Shown here: positions 36,832-44,458 of the stretch, piece after piece
Numbering within the stretch: position 1 is the first letter of the stretch
Layout: every line of letters starts with the position of its first letter
Origin: Microcaldota archaeon
GTDB taxonomy: Archaea; Micrarchaeota; Micrarchaeia; Micrarchaeales; Micrarchaeaceae
Assembly: GCA_021816895.1 (NCBI GenBank)
Contig: JAKAWW010000001.1
Location: 681,067-745,066 of the forward strand
Direction of reading: 5' to 3'
Length of the DNA stretch: 64,000 bases
Notes under the pieces: generated by a model
The model's input: the letters and a program-made list of their open reading frames with translations, nothing else
The model's database searches: none
What the model was told of the DNA's origin: nothing
Program-made: the position numbers and the translations under genes

Positions 36832-37404
36832 CAGTATGGGAAACTTAATGTTGTAAAGCATCTTGTTGAGCAGGGGGCGGAAGTAGATGTAAGGGACAAA
36901 GATGGAAGAACGGCGATGATGTGGGCTGCATTGAATGGGCAGCTTGATGTTGTAAAGCATCTTGTTGAGCGTGGAGCTGAGGTAGATGCAAAGGACAAAG
37001 ATGGGTGGACGGCGATGATGTGGGCTGCAGCAGACGGATATCTTGATGTTGTAAAGTATCTTGCGGAGCATGGAGCTGAGATAGACGCAGGGAATAATGG
37101 ATGGACGGCGACGATGTGTGCTGTGCAACATAGGAAGACTGATGTTGTGAAGTATCTTGCGGAGCATGGAGCGGATCTGAGCTTAAAGAACGGTGAAGGG
37201 AAGACTGCTGAAATGCTTGCAAGAGAAAGAGGCTATAAGGAGATTGTAGACTATTTAGATACATTGACACAGTTTAAAGATAGGACGGAAGGCATAGGAA
37301 AAACCAATGGCAGTGGTTTAGAGCTGAAACCAGGGATAAGAAGCATGCTGAGAACGGGGCAGGAGTACAATGCAGCAAGGCATGGTGTAAGCTATGTGGC
37401 ATAA
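36673..37404 (+). CDS. Ankyrin-repeat protein B16
   Basis: Six units. Head MLFRRVTREEKLNNKMIEAA is shared only with B21. One unit is a residue short (A-G-N-N-G-W-T-A-T-M). Its cap reads K-T-A-E-M-L-A-R-E-R-G and its tail D-T-L-T-Q-F-K-D-R-T-E-G-I-G-K; both recur in B18 and B22. Confidence 0.95.
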   Translation: MLFRRVTREEKLNNKMIEAAKAGDIKWIKKLLEQGGEVDARDNGRRTAMVWAAQYGKLNVVKHLVEQGAEVDVRDKDGRTAMMWAALNGQLDVVKHLVERGAEVDAKDKDGWTAMMWAAADGYLDVVKYLAEHGAEIDAGNNGWTATMCAVQHRKTDVVKYLAEHGADLSLKNGEGKTAEMLARERGYKEIVDYLDTLTQFKDRTEGIGKTNGSGLELKPGIRSMLRTGQEYNAARHGVSYVA

Positions 37405-38038
37405 AACACCAAGCAAAGAGGAATTGAACGCGCAGTTGATAGAGGCAGCAAAAGCAGGGAGAGTTAGAAGAGTTAAAAGATTACTAAAGCATGGGGCAGA
37501 ATTAGATTCTAGAGATGAGTACTTTAGAAAAACAGCGCTGATGCTGGCTGCGGAGAGTAGAGAGCTTGGTGTTGTGAAGTTTCTTGTTGATAATGGAGCA
37601 GATGTAAACGCAAGGGACAAAGATGGATGGACGGCGCTGATGCGGGCTGCAGTTGTCAGGCACTTTGATGTTGTGAAGTTTCTTGTTGATAATGGAGCAG
37701 ATGTAAACGCAAGGGACAACTATGGATGGACGGCGATGATAATGGCTGCATATAATGGGCGGCTTGATGTTGTGAAGTTTCTTGCAGAGCAGGAAGCGGA
37801 TCTGAGCATAGAAAATATTGAAGGGAAAACCGCCGCGAGGATTGCAAGAGAAAGCGGCCAAAATGTTGTTGCAGAATATTTGGATTCGCTTCTAGAACTT
37901 AAGGAAAGGAATGATAAAATAGTAAACAGCATACGCGAGGATAGCGAGCGCCTTACCCTTAAACAAGATATACAAAGAATCTTGAGAACGGGGCAGGAGT
38001 ATAATGCAGCAAAACATGGTGTAAGCTATGCAGTATAA
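37394..38038 (+). CDS. Ankyrin-repeat protein B17
   Basis: Five units. The first repeat has extra residues (S-R-D-E-Y-F-R-K-T-A-L-M) and the head a basic variant (G-R-V-R-R-V-K-R). Units 3 and 4 match A1. Class II tail with D-S-L-L-E-L-K-E-R-N-D-K-I-V-N-S-I. Confidence 0.95.
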   Translation: MWHKTPSKEELNAQLIEAAKAGRVRRVKRLLKHGAELDSRDEYFRKTALMLAAESRELGVVKFLVDNGADVNARDKDGWTALMRAAVVRHFDVVKFLVDNGADVNARDNYGWTAMIMAAYNGRLDVVKFLAEQEADLSIENIEGKTAARIARESGQNVVAEYLDSLLELKERNDKIVNSIREDSERLTLKQDIQRILRTGQEYNAAKHGVSYAV

Positions 38039-38660
38039 AAAACCGAACAAAGAGGAGCTGAACGAGCAGCTGATAGAGGCAGCGAAAGCAGGAGACATAG
38101 AGAATGTAAAAAGGTTACTTGAGCAAGGGGCAGATGTAAACGCAAGGGACAAAGATGGATGGACAACGATAATGAATGCCGCAAATAATGGACACCTTGA
38201 TATCGTGAAGCTTCTCGTTGAGCATGGGGCGGAAGTAGACGCAAGGAACAACTATGGAGAGAAAGCGCTGATGGGGGCTGCGTGGAATGGGCATCTTGAT
38301 GTTGTGAAGCTTCTCGTTGAGCATGGAGCTGATGTAAACGCGAAAAGCAACACAGGAGAGATGGCGATGATGTGGGCTGCAGGGAATGGACATCTTGATG
38401 TTGTGAGGTTTCTTGTTGAGCATGGAGCTGATACAAGCGTAGAGAACAAAGAAGGGAAGACTGCTGAAATGCTTGCAAGAGAAAGAGGCCATAAGGAGAT
38501 TGTAGACTATTTAGATACATTGACACAGTTTAAAGATAGGACGGAAGGCATAGGTAAAAGCAATGGCAGCAGTTTAGCGCTGAAACCAGAGATAAGAAAC
38601 ATGTTGAGAACAGAGCAGGAGTATAATGCAGCAAGGCACGGTGTAAGCTATGTGGCATAA
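38028..38660 (+). CDS. Ankyrin-repeat protein B18
   Basis: Five units. Contains D-G-W-T-T-I-M-N-A-A-N-N-G, which recurs in the next gene B19 (as Y-G-W-T-T-I-M-N). Tail as in B16 but with SSLALKPE and LRTEQEYN. Confidence 0.95.
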   Translation: MQYKKPNKEELNEQLIEAAKAGDIENVKRLLEQGADVNARDKDGWTTIMNAANNGHLDIVKLLVEHGAEVDARNNYGEKALMGAAWNGHLDVVKLLVEHGADVNAKSNTGEMAMMWAAGNGHLDVVRFLVEHGADTSVENKEGKTAEMLARERGHKEIVDYLDTLTQFKDRTEGIGKSNGSSLALKPEIRNMLRTEQEYNAARHGVSYVA

Positions 38661-39393
38661 AACACCAAGCAAAGAGGAATTGAACGCGCAGTTGATAGAG
38701 GCAGCGAAAGCAGGAGACATAGAGAACCTGAAAAGATTACTTGAGCAGGGAGCGGATGTAGACGCAAGGAACAACAAAGGGGAGACCGCGCTGATGTGGG
38801 CTGCATTTTGGGGGCATCTTGATGTTGTGAAGCTTCTCGTTGAGCAAGGGGCAGATGTAAACGCAAGGGATAACTATGGATGGACAACGATAATGAATGC
38901 CGCAAATAATGGACACCTTGATATCGTGAAGCTTCTCGTTGAGCATGGGGCGGATGTAGACGCAAGGAACAACAAATGGGAGACTGCGCTGATGGTGGCT
39001 GCGTGGAACGGGCATCTTGATGTTGTAAAGTATCTTGCAGAGCATGGAGCAGATGTAAACGCGAAAAGCAATACAGGAAAGACGGCGATGATGCGGGCTG
39101 CAGGGAAAGGTCACTCGGATGTTGTGAGGTTTCTTGTTGATAACGGGGCAGATCTGAGCGCAACGAACAATGAAGGGAGGACAGCTACGATGATTGCAGG
39201 GGAAAACTATCAATATGATATTGCAGACTTTTTGGATTCCTATTTGGATTCGTTGGCACGGGTTAAAGAGAGAATAGATAAAATAGGAAAAAGCAATGGC
39301 AGCAGTTTAGAGTTGAGGCCAGAGATAAAGAACATTTTGAGAACGGGGCAGGAGTATAATATAACAAAACATGGTGTAAGCTATGTTGTATAA
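38650..39393 (+). CDS. Ankyrin-repeat protein B19
   Basis: Six units, class III tail (DSYLDSLARVKERIDKIG) with EYNITKHGVSYVV. The cap carries E-N-Y-Q-Y-D-I-A-D-F-L, otherwise seen in A3 (E-D-Y-Q-Y-D-I-A-D-Y-L), another link between arrays A and B. Confidence 0.95.
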   Translation: MWHKTPSKEELNAQLIEAAKAGDIENLKRLLEQGADVDARNNKGETALMWAAFWGHLDVVKLLVEQGADVNARDNYGWTTIMNAANNGHLDIVKLLVEHGADVDARNNKWETALMVAAWNGHLDVVKYLAEHGADVNAKSNTGKTAMMRAAGKGHSDVVRFLVDNGADLSATNNEGRTATMIAGENYQYDIADFLDSYLDSLARVKERIDKIGKSNGSSLELRPEIKNILRTGQEYNITKHGVSYVV

Positions 39394-40417
39394 AAAACCA
39401 AGCAAGGAAGAACTGGACGGGCAGATGATAGAGGCAGCGGAAGTAGGAGACGTAAAAAGTGTGAAAAGGCTACTAAAGTATGGGGCAGGTGTAGACGCGA
39501 AAGACAACAGAGGAAAGACGGCGATGATGTGGGCTGCAGAGAACGGACATCTTGATGTTGTGAAGCTTCTTGTTGAGCAAGGAGCAAAAGTAAACGCAAA
39601 AAATAATAATAGAGAGACGGCGATGATGAAGGCTGCAGAGTATGGACAGCTTTTTATTGTGAAGTTTCTTGTGGAGCAGGGAGCTGAGGTTGACGCGAAA
39701 GACGACAGTGAAAAGACGGCGATGATGCGGGCTGCAGAGAATGGGCATCTTGATGTTGTGGAGTATCTTGCTGAACATGGGGCTGAGGTAGACGCAAGGG
39801 ACAAAGAGAGAATGACGGCGATGATGCTAGCTCTGGCTACATGGAAGGAGCATCTTGATACTGTAAAGCTTCTTGTTGAGCATGGAGCAAATGTAAACGC
39901 AAGGGACAATGATGGATGGGCAGCGATGATGTGGGCTGCATGGAATGGACATCTTGAGGTTGTAAAGTTTCTTGTTGAGAAGGGAGCGGATGTAAACGCA
40001 AGGGACAATGATGGAGAGACGGCGATTATGAGAGCTGCATGGAATGGACATCTTGAGGTTGTAAAGCTTCTTGTTAAGCATGGAGCAGATGTAAACGCGA
40101 AAAGCAACATAGGATGGACGGCGACGATGTCGGTTATATTGAAGGGGCAACTTGATGTTGTAAAGCTTCTCATGGAGTGTGGGGCGGATCCCAGCATAGA
40201 GAACAATGAAGGGAAGACTGCCACGATGCTTGCAAGAGAAAGCGGTCACAACGATATTGCAGACTATTTGGATCCATTGACACAGTTTAAGGAGAGGATG
40301 AATAGCACAGGGAAAAGCAATGATGGTAGTTTAGCGCTGAAACCAGAGATAAGAGGTATTTTGAGAACTGAACAGGAGTATAATGTAGCAAAGCGTGGTG
40401 TAAGCTATGTTATTTAG
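39383..40417 (+). CDS. Ankyrin-repeat protein B20
   Basis: Nine units. 5' part like A14, 3' part identical to B15, so it is a chimera of the two lineages. One unit has an insertion (M-M-L-A-L-A-T-W-K-E-H-L-D-T-V). Confidence 0.95.
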   Translation: MLYKKPSKEELDGQMIEAAEVGDVKSVKRLLKYGAGVDAKDNRGKTAMMWAAENGHLDVVKLLVEQGAKVNAKNNNRETAMMKAAEYGQLFIVKFLVEQGAEVDAKDDSEKTAMMRAAENGHLDVVEYLAEHGAEVDARDKERMTAMMLALATWKEHLDTVKLLVEHGANVNARDNDGWAAMMWAAWNGHLEVVKFLVEKGADVNARDNDGETAIMRAAWNGHLEVVKLLVKHGADVNAKSNIGWTATMSVILKGQLDVVKLLMECGADPSIENNEGKTATMLARESGHNDIADYLDPLTQFKERMNSTGKSNDGSLALKPEIRGILRTEQEYNVAKRGVSYVI

Positions 40418-40565
40418 GCGCGTAACACGTGAAGAAAAGTTGAATAATAAGATGATAGAGGCAGCAAAAGCAGGGGACATAAAATGGATAAAAAAGCTAC
40501 TGGAGCAAGGAGGGGAAGTAGATGCAAGGGACAATGGCAGGAGGACGGCGATGGTGTGGGCTGCA
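40005..40565 (+). repeat. Perfect 561-bp repeat across the B20/B21 junction
   Basis: Second copy of 36271-36831, offset 3734 bp. Differences begin immediately outside both ends. Confidence 0.93.
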
Positions 40566-41138
40566 AGGGATGGATATGTTGATATTGTGAAGTTTCTTGT
40601 TGAGCAAGGAGCTGAGGTTGACGCAAGAAACAACTATGGATGGACGGCGATGATATGGGCTGCATCGAACGGGCAGCTTGATATTGTGAGGCTTCTCGTT
40701 AAACAGGGGGCTGATGTAAACGCGAAAGACAACACGGAAGAGACAGCACTAATGTGGGTTGCCGCTTGGGGGCATCTTGATGTTGTGAAGTTTCTCGTTG
40801 AACAGGGAGCTGATGTAAACGTGAAAGACAACGATGGAGAGACGGCACTGATGTGGGCTATAGTCAATTGGCAGCTTGATGTTGTGGGGTATCTTGTGGA
40901 GCAGGGAGCGGATCTGAGTATAGAGAATATTGAAGGGAAGACTGCAGCGATGATTGCAAAGGAAAGCGATCACAACGATATTGCAGACTATTTGGATTCG
41001 TTTACGCAACATAAGAAAATAATAAACAGCATGTGCGAGGATAGCGAGCGCCTTACCCTTAAACAGGATATACAGAGAATCTTGAGAACGGGGCAGGAGT
41101 ATAATATAACAAAACATGGTGTAAGCTATGCGGCATAA
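40407..41138 (+). CDS. Ankyrin-repeat protein B21
   Basis: Six units. Head and first half-unit identical to B16; the last unit and cap follow B9; class II tail with Q-H-K-K-I-I-N-S-M-C-E-D and end KHGVSYAA. At least three sources are visible in one gene. Confidence 0.95.
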   Translation: MLFRRVTREEKLNNKMIEAAKAGDIKWIKKLLEQGGEVDARDNGRRTAMVWAARDGYVDIVKFLVEQGAEVDARNNYGWTAMIWAASNGQLDIVRLLVKQGADVNAKDNTEETALMWVAAWGHLDVVKFLVEQGADVNVKDNDGETALMWAIVNWQLDVVGYLVEQGADLSIENIEGKTAAMIAKESDHNDIADYLDSFTQHKKIINSMCEDSERLTLKQDIQRILRTGQEYNITKHGVSYAA

Positions 41139-41958
41139 AACACCAAGCAAAGAAGAATTGAACGCACGGTTGATAGAGGCAGCGAATGCAGGAGATATAG
41201 AGAATGTAAAAAGGTTACTTGAGCAAGGGGCAGATGTAAACGCGAAAGACGACTATGGAGAGACGGCAATGATGGGGGCTGCGCGGAATGGGAATCTTGA
41301 TTTTGTGGAATATCTTGTTGAGCAAGGGGCGGAGGTAGATGCAAGGAACAACTATGGAGATAAAGCGCTGATGTGGGCTGCATCGAACGGGCATCTTGAT
41401 GTTGTTAAGTTCCTTGCTGAGCATGGGACTGAGGTAGATGCAAGGAGCAACTATGGATGGACCGCGCTGATGTGGGCTGCATCGAACGGGCATCTTGATG
41501 TTGTTAAGTTCCTTGCTGAGCATGGGACTGAGGTAAACGCGAAAAGCAACACAGGATGGACTGCGATGATGTGGGCTGCAGAAGAAGGGCATCTTGATGT
41601 TGTGAAGCTTCTCGTCGAGCATGGAGCAGATGTAAACGCGAAAGACAACGATGGATGGACTGCACTAATGAGGGCCGCAGATAACGGGCATCTTGGTGTT
41701 GTGAAGTATCTTGCGGAGCATGGAGCGGATCTGAGCTTAAAGAACGGTGAAGGGAAGACTGCTGAAATGCTTGCAAGAGAAAGAGGCTATAAGGAGATTG
41801 TAGACTATTTAGATACATTAACACAGTTTAAAGATAGGACGGAAGGCATAGGAAAAACCAATGGCAGTGGTTTAGAGCTGAAACCAGGGATAAGAAGCAT
41901 GCTGAGAACGGGGCAGGAGTACAATGCAGCAAGGCACGGTGTAAGCTATGTGGCATAA
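41128..41958 (+). CDS. Ankyrin-repeat protein B22
   Basis: Seven units; units 3 and 4 (K/T-A-L-M-W-A-A-S-N-G-H-L-D-V-V-K-F-L-A-E-H-G-T-E-V) are recent 99-bp tandem copies. Cap and tail follow B16 (K-T-A-E-M-L; F-K-D-R-T-E-G-I-G-K-T-N). Confidence 0.95.
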   Translation: MRHKTPSKEELNARLIEAANAGDIENVKRLLEQGADVNAKDDYGETAMMGAARNGNLDFVEYLVEQGAEVDARNNYGDKALMWAASNGHLDVVKFLAEHGTEVDARSNYGWTALMWAASNGHLDVVKFLAEHGTEVNAKSNTGWTAMMWAAEEGHLDVVKLLVEHGADVNAKDNDGWTALMRAADNGHLGVVKYLAEHGADLSLKNGEGKTAEMLARERGYKEIVDYLDTLTQFKDRTEGIGKTNGSGLELKPGIRSMLRTGQEYNAARHGVSYVA

Positions 41959-42691
41959 AACACCAAGCAAAGAGGAATTGAACGCGCAGTTGATAGAGGC
42001 AGCAAAAGCAGGAGACATAGAAAGGATAAGAAGGCTGCTGGAACAGGAGGAGGATGTAAACGCGAAAGACAACGATGGATGGACTGTACTGATGTGGGCT
42101 GCACAGTATGGGCATCTTGATGTTGCAAGGCTTCTTGTTGAGCACAGGGCAGAGGTAGACGCAAGGGACAAAAACGGAGAGACGGCGATGATGGAGGCTG
42201 CAAGGGATGTATATGTTGATATTGTGAAGTTTCTTGTTGCGCATGGGGCAAAGGTAGACACAAAGAACAACGATGGAATGACGGCGATGATGCGGGCTGC
42301 ATTTTGGGGGCATCTTGATGTTGTAAAGCTTCTTATGGATCAGGATGCGGATGTAAACACAAGGGACAAAGATGGATGGACTGCGATGATGATGGCTGCG
42401 TGGAATGGGCATCTTGATGTTGTTAAGTTCCTTGCGGAGCATGGAGCGGATCTCAGCATAGAGAACAATGAAGGGAAAACCGCCGCGACGATTGCAAGGG
42501 AAAACGGTCACAAAGATATTACAGACTATTTGGATTCCTATTTAGATTCGTTAATACGGGTTAAAGAGAGAATAGATAGTGTAGGAAAAACCAATGGCGG
42601 TAGTTTAGAGCTGAAACCAGGAATAAGAAGTATACTGAGAACGGGGCAGGAGTATAATATAACAAAACATGGTGTAAGCTATGCGGTATAA
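41948..42691 (+). CDS. Ankyrin-repeat protein B23 (last complete gene)
   Basis: Six units. The first unit has L-L-E-Q-E-E-D-V-N in place of the usual GAD loop. Class III tail with SLIRVKERIDSVGKTNGG and EYNITKHGVSYAV; the GVSY end and overlapping ATG are intact although the next gene is only a remnant. Confidence 0.95.
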   Translation: MWHKTPSKEELNAQLIEAAKAGDIERIRRLLEQEEDVNAKDNDGWTVLMWAAQYGHLDVARLLVEHRAEVDARDKNGETAMMEAARDVYVDIVKFLVAHGAKVDTKNNDGMTAMMRAAFWGHLDVVKLLMDQDADVNTRDKDGWTAMMMAAWNGHLDVVKFLAEHGADLSIENNEGKTAATIARENGHKDITDYLDSYLDSLIRVKERIDSVGKTNGGSLELKPGIRSILRTGQEYNITKHGVSYAV

Positions 42692-42770
42692 AAAACCTAA
42701 CAAAGAGGAGCTGAACGAGCAGCTGATAGAGGCAGCGAATGCGTGCGCTGCACAAATTGTATTGATGTAA
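42681..42770 (+). pseudogene. Remnant ankyrin gene B24 (head only)
   Basis: The overlapping ATG opens a normal head, MRYKKPNKEELNEQLIEAAN, that loses similarity after Ala-Asn and stops after CAAQIVLM, 29 codons in all. The head is almost that of B18. It marks the broken right end of the array, next to ordinary chromosomal genes. Confidence 0.9.
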
Positions 42771-42771
42771 A

Positions 42772-42793
42772 AATCTGCATTCAGATTGTTTTT
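42772..42793 (+). terminator. Hairpin with T-run after the array
   Basis: AATCTG (42772-42777), loop CATT, CAGATT (42782-42787), then GTTTTT. It lies one base after the stop codon of the remnant and could end transcription of the ankyrin block. Confidence 0.45.
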
Positions 42794-42818
42794 ATGTGTT
42801 GTTCGTTGATTATTTATT

Positions 42819-43163
42819 ATGCCAGCTTCTGAAGGAAAAAGGGATAAAGCAATGAATAACGTAAGCACTATATATGCACGGGACAGGCTCATAAACTGCT
42901 TTGAAACCGCTAACAAGGAGATAAACGAGGCGCTGGACCAGAAGGTGCCAGAAAAGGAGCTAAAGGCGCGCGTGAAGCTTTTTGTCGGAGACGCGTTCAA
43001 GAAATGCAACGTCGACTTCAACAACCCGAGCAAAGATGGCCTGTTAAAGGCAATGGACCTCTGCAAGAGGAACACAGAGAAGATGCTTGGCAAGAAAGGA
43101 GCCAAGATCGTAGAGAAGCATTACAACGAAATGCTTGAGATAATGAGCAGGATACAAGAGTAG
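42819..43163 (+). CDS. Small helical protein of unknown function
   Basis: 114 residues, mostly helical and charged, no membrane segment, two Cys (C-F-E-T; K-C-N-V) and one more in L-C-K-R-N. Start at ATG 42819 or ATG 42852. Base composition is like that of the chromosomal genes, not the array. I do not recognise the family; it may be a lineage-specific core gene at the array boundary. Confidence 0.6.
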   Translation: MPASEGKRDKAMNNVSTIYARDRLINCFETANKEINEALDQKVPEKELKARVKLFVGDAFKKCNVDFNNPSKDGLLKAMDLCKRNTEKMLGKKGAKIVEKHYNEMLEIMSRIQE

Positions 43164-43198
43164 CACACTTGAAGCCCGGGTGCAGCTAATCCTGCGCA

Positions 43199-43939
43199 TC
43201 AGAGCGTTTTCATGCTTATGTAATCATTGGCTATCTTCTTGCTTCCGAAGCCTTGCACCGCCCTGTCAAGCTCTTCCTTATCAATGCCTTTCATGCATAC
43301 CATTATGCGGTTGCCGAGGTTGTATGCGCCCACTATGCCCACCTTGAAGCAGCACTTGAGCCTGCCTTTATAATCGTCAAAATAAGGTGTGTTGTCTGAG
43401 CTCAGAGCGTAGTTTATTGCTAGAATGCCCTTCTGCTTCAGCGCCTTGTAAGCATCTTGTATGAAAGCGCTGCCCATGAACTCGCTAGGTATTCTTGCAT
43501 TTATGTATGTGTCAAGTATTATCAGGTCATAGGCGCCGCTTGCCATCTTGACAAAGTCAACGCCGTTGGCTATGATTATGCGCGACCTTAGGCTCCTGGG
43601 GAGGAAGACCTTTGCCATGCTTGCCATGTTTGGGTTGATCTCTACAGCGTCTATGCTTATATCGCTGTATAGGGTCTCAAGCTGGTATGGCACGGTGCCG
43701 CCACCTAGGCCGATTATGAGCACATTGGCTTTGTTGAACACGCTTGGCAAAGGCATGAAGTAGTCCCAATAGCCATATGTGAAGAGGGAATCCTTCCTTA
43801 CCCTTGAGAACGTGATGCCGTTATAAAGCAGGGTGCGCTCACCCTTGCGCTCGCGCACCTCTATATACGCTCTGGGCTCGCGTATCGATGCGATCAGCTT
43901 GCCTTTTATCAGTGCTTCTATGCTATCTACAAGCTTCAT
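43199..43939 (-). CDS. Spermidine-synthase-like (SpeE fold) protein
   Basis: 246 residues with a Rossmann methyltransferase/aminopropyltransferase core: V-L-I-I-G-L-G-G-G-T-V-P-Y-Q (about residues 75-88), D-A-V-E-I-N-P (motif II acid) and D-L-I-I-L-D-T-Y (motif for the catalytic Asp). True spermidine synthases have GGGDG at the first motif; here it is GGGTVP, so polyamine synthesis is doubtful and a SpeE-like methyltransferase or other nucleotide-binding enzyme is possible. It ends the minus-strand cluster that starts with the Exo5-like gene and begins 7 nt after carS. Confidence 0.7.
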   Translation of the reverse strand: MKLVDSIEALIKGKLIASIREPRAYIEVRERKGERTLLYNGITFSRVRKDSLFTYGYWDYFMPLPSVFNKANVLIIGLGGGTVPYQLETLYSDISIDAVEINPNMASMAKVFLPRSLRSRIIIANGVDFVKMASGAYDLIILDTYINARIPSEFMGSAFIQDAYKALKQKGILAINYALSSDNTPYFDDYKGRLKCCFKVGIVGAYNLGNRIMVCMKGIDKEELDRAVQGFGSKKIANDYISMKTL

Positions 43940-43946
43940 GCCATCA

Positions 43947-44456
43947 CTACCACGGCACCTTCTTCAGCCTGAGCCTGTGGGCGCCCATGTTTGTAAGCAG
44001 GTGCAAAATGCCTGTAAGCACTATTATGAAGGCATAGCCGTATGCGCCTGGCAGGTGCCCCAATGGCAGGGAAAACAGCACTGCGAATATGAAGAAGCCA
44101 TACTGGTCCATCACAGGCAGGCTGGCACCCTCCTTCATGCCAGCTCTGCGCTTTGCGAAGCTGCCCAGGAGGTCGCCAAAAATCGCGCCTATTGACATAA
44201 GCACGGATACTGCGAGCATGTAATGGAAGAACGGGTACTCTATCAACCCAATAATTATGCCCCCGGCAAGCATCGCTATTGCGCCCCTGACTGTCTTGTG
44301 GTCGCCGAATATGCGCTTGCCTCCTATGCTCCTGCCCATGTCAAGAGGCTTCCCGCCGCCAAAAAGCACGGGCGCGCCGTTTGCCACGTATGCCGGGAGT
44401 ATATACAGCAGCGGATATGCGAATACTGCATAAAGAAAGATATACTGCACGCACAC
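43947..44456 (-). CDS. carS: CDP-archaeol synthase
   Basis: 169-residue membrane protein with about five segments and the family sequence A-N-G-A-P-V-L ... P-L-D-x-G-R-S-I-G-G-K-R-I-F-G-D-H-K-T-V-R-G (about residues 26-60), plus G-D-L-L-G-S-F-x-K-R-R (about 93-103). It uses CTP to activate unsaturated archaetidic acid to CDP-archaeol, the branch point of archaeal phospholipid head groups. The start is GTG 44456, two bases after the alaS stop, so it belongs to the same transcript. Confidence 0.9.
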   Translation of the reverse strand: MCVQYIFLYAVFAYPLLYILPAYVANGAPVLFGGGKPLDMGRSIGGKRIFGDHKTVRGAIAMLAGGIIIGLIEYPFFHYMLAVSVLMSIGAIFGDLLGSFAKRRAGMKEGASLPVMDQYGFFIFAVLFSLPLGHLPGAYGYAFIIVLTGILHLLTNMGAHRLRLKKVPW

Positions 44457-44458
44457 AC

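Larger units (their letters stand above)
8359..42770 (+). repeat. Giant tandem array of ankyrin-repeat genes around an AAA+/VWA pair
   Basis: 38 complete or nearly complete ankyrin genes and one remnant lie head to tail on one strand. Each encodes a head (KPSKEELNAQLIEAAKAG and variants) that begins the first helix pair, then 33-residue ankyrin units of the form D-x-x-G-W-T-A-M-M-W-A-A-x-x-G-H-L-D-V-V-K-F-L-V-E-x-G-A-D-V-N-A-R, a capping unit (G-K-T-A-A-M-I-A-R-E-x-x-H-K-E-V-A-D-Y-L), and a tail of about 45 residues ending LRTG-x-EYN-x-x-x-x-GVSY-x-x. No signal peptide or membrane segment is seen, so the products should be cytoplasmic. Of 37 internal junctions, 35 are 11-nt overlaps in which GGTGT-A/G-A-x-x-TATG encodes G-V-S-Y and also carries the next ATG. 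Lengths step by 33 residues. AAA+ and VWA genes at 20644-24995 split the array into A (15 genes) and B (23 plus remnant). Confidence 0.97.

Noticed and set aside
8359-42770. CRISPR array or satellite DNA
   Set aside because: The 99-bp periodicity is coding, encodes the ankyrin consensus, and lacks constant repeats with unrelated spacers; no adaptation or effector cas genes are nearby.
8359-42770. Diversity-generating retroelement or transposon-driven expansion
   Set aside because: No reverse transcriptase, template repeat, transposase, integrase or terminal inverted repeats were found; homologous exchange between repeats is enough to explain the pattern.
43199-43939. Genuine spermidine synthase (speE)
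   Set aside because: The first glycine motif reads GGGTVP and not GGGDG, so substrate use cannot be assumed.
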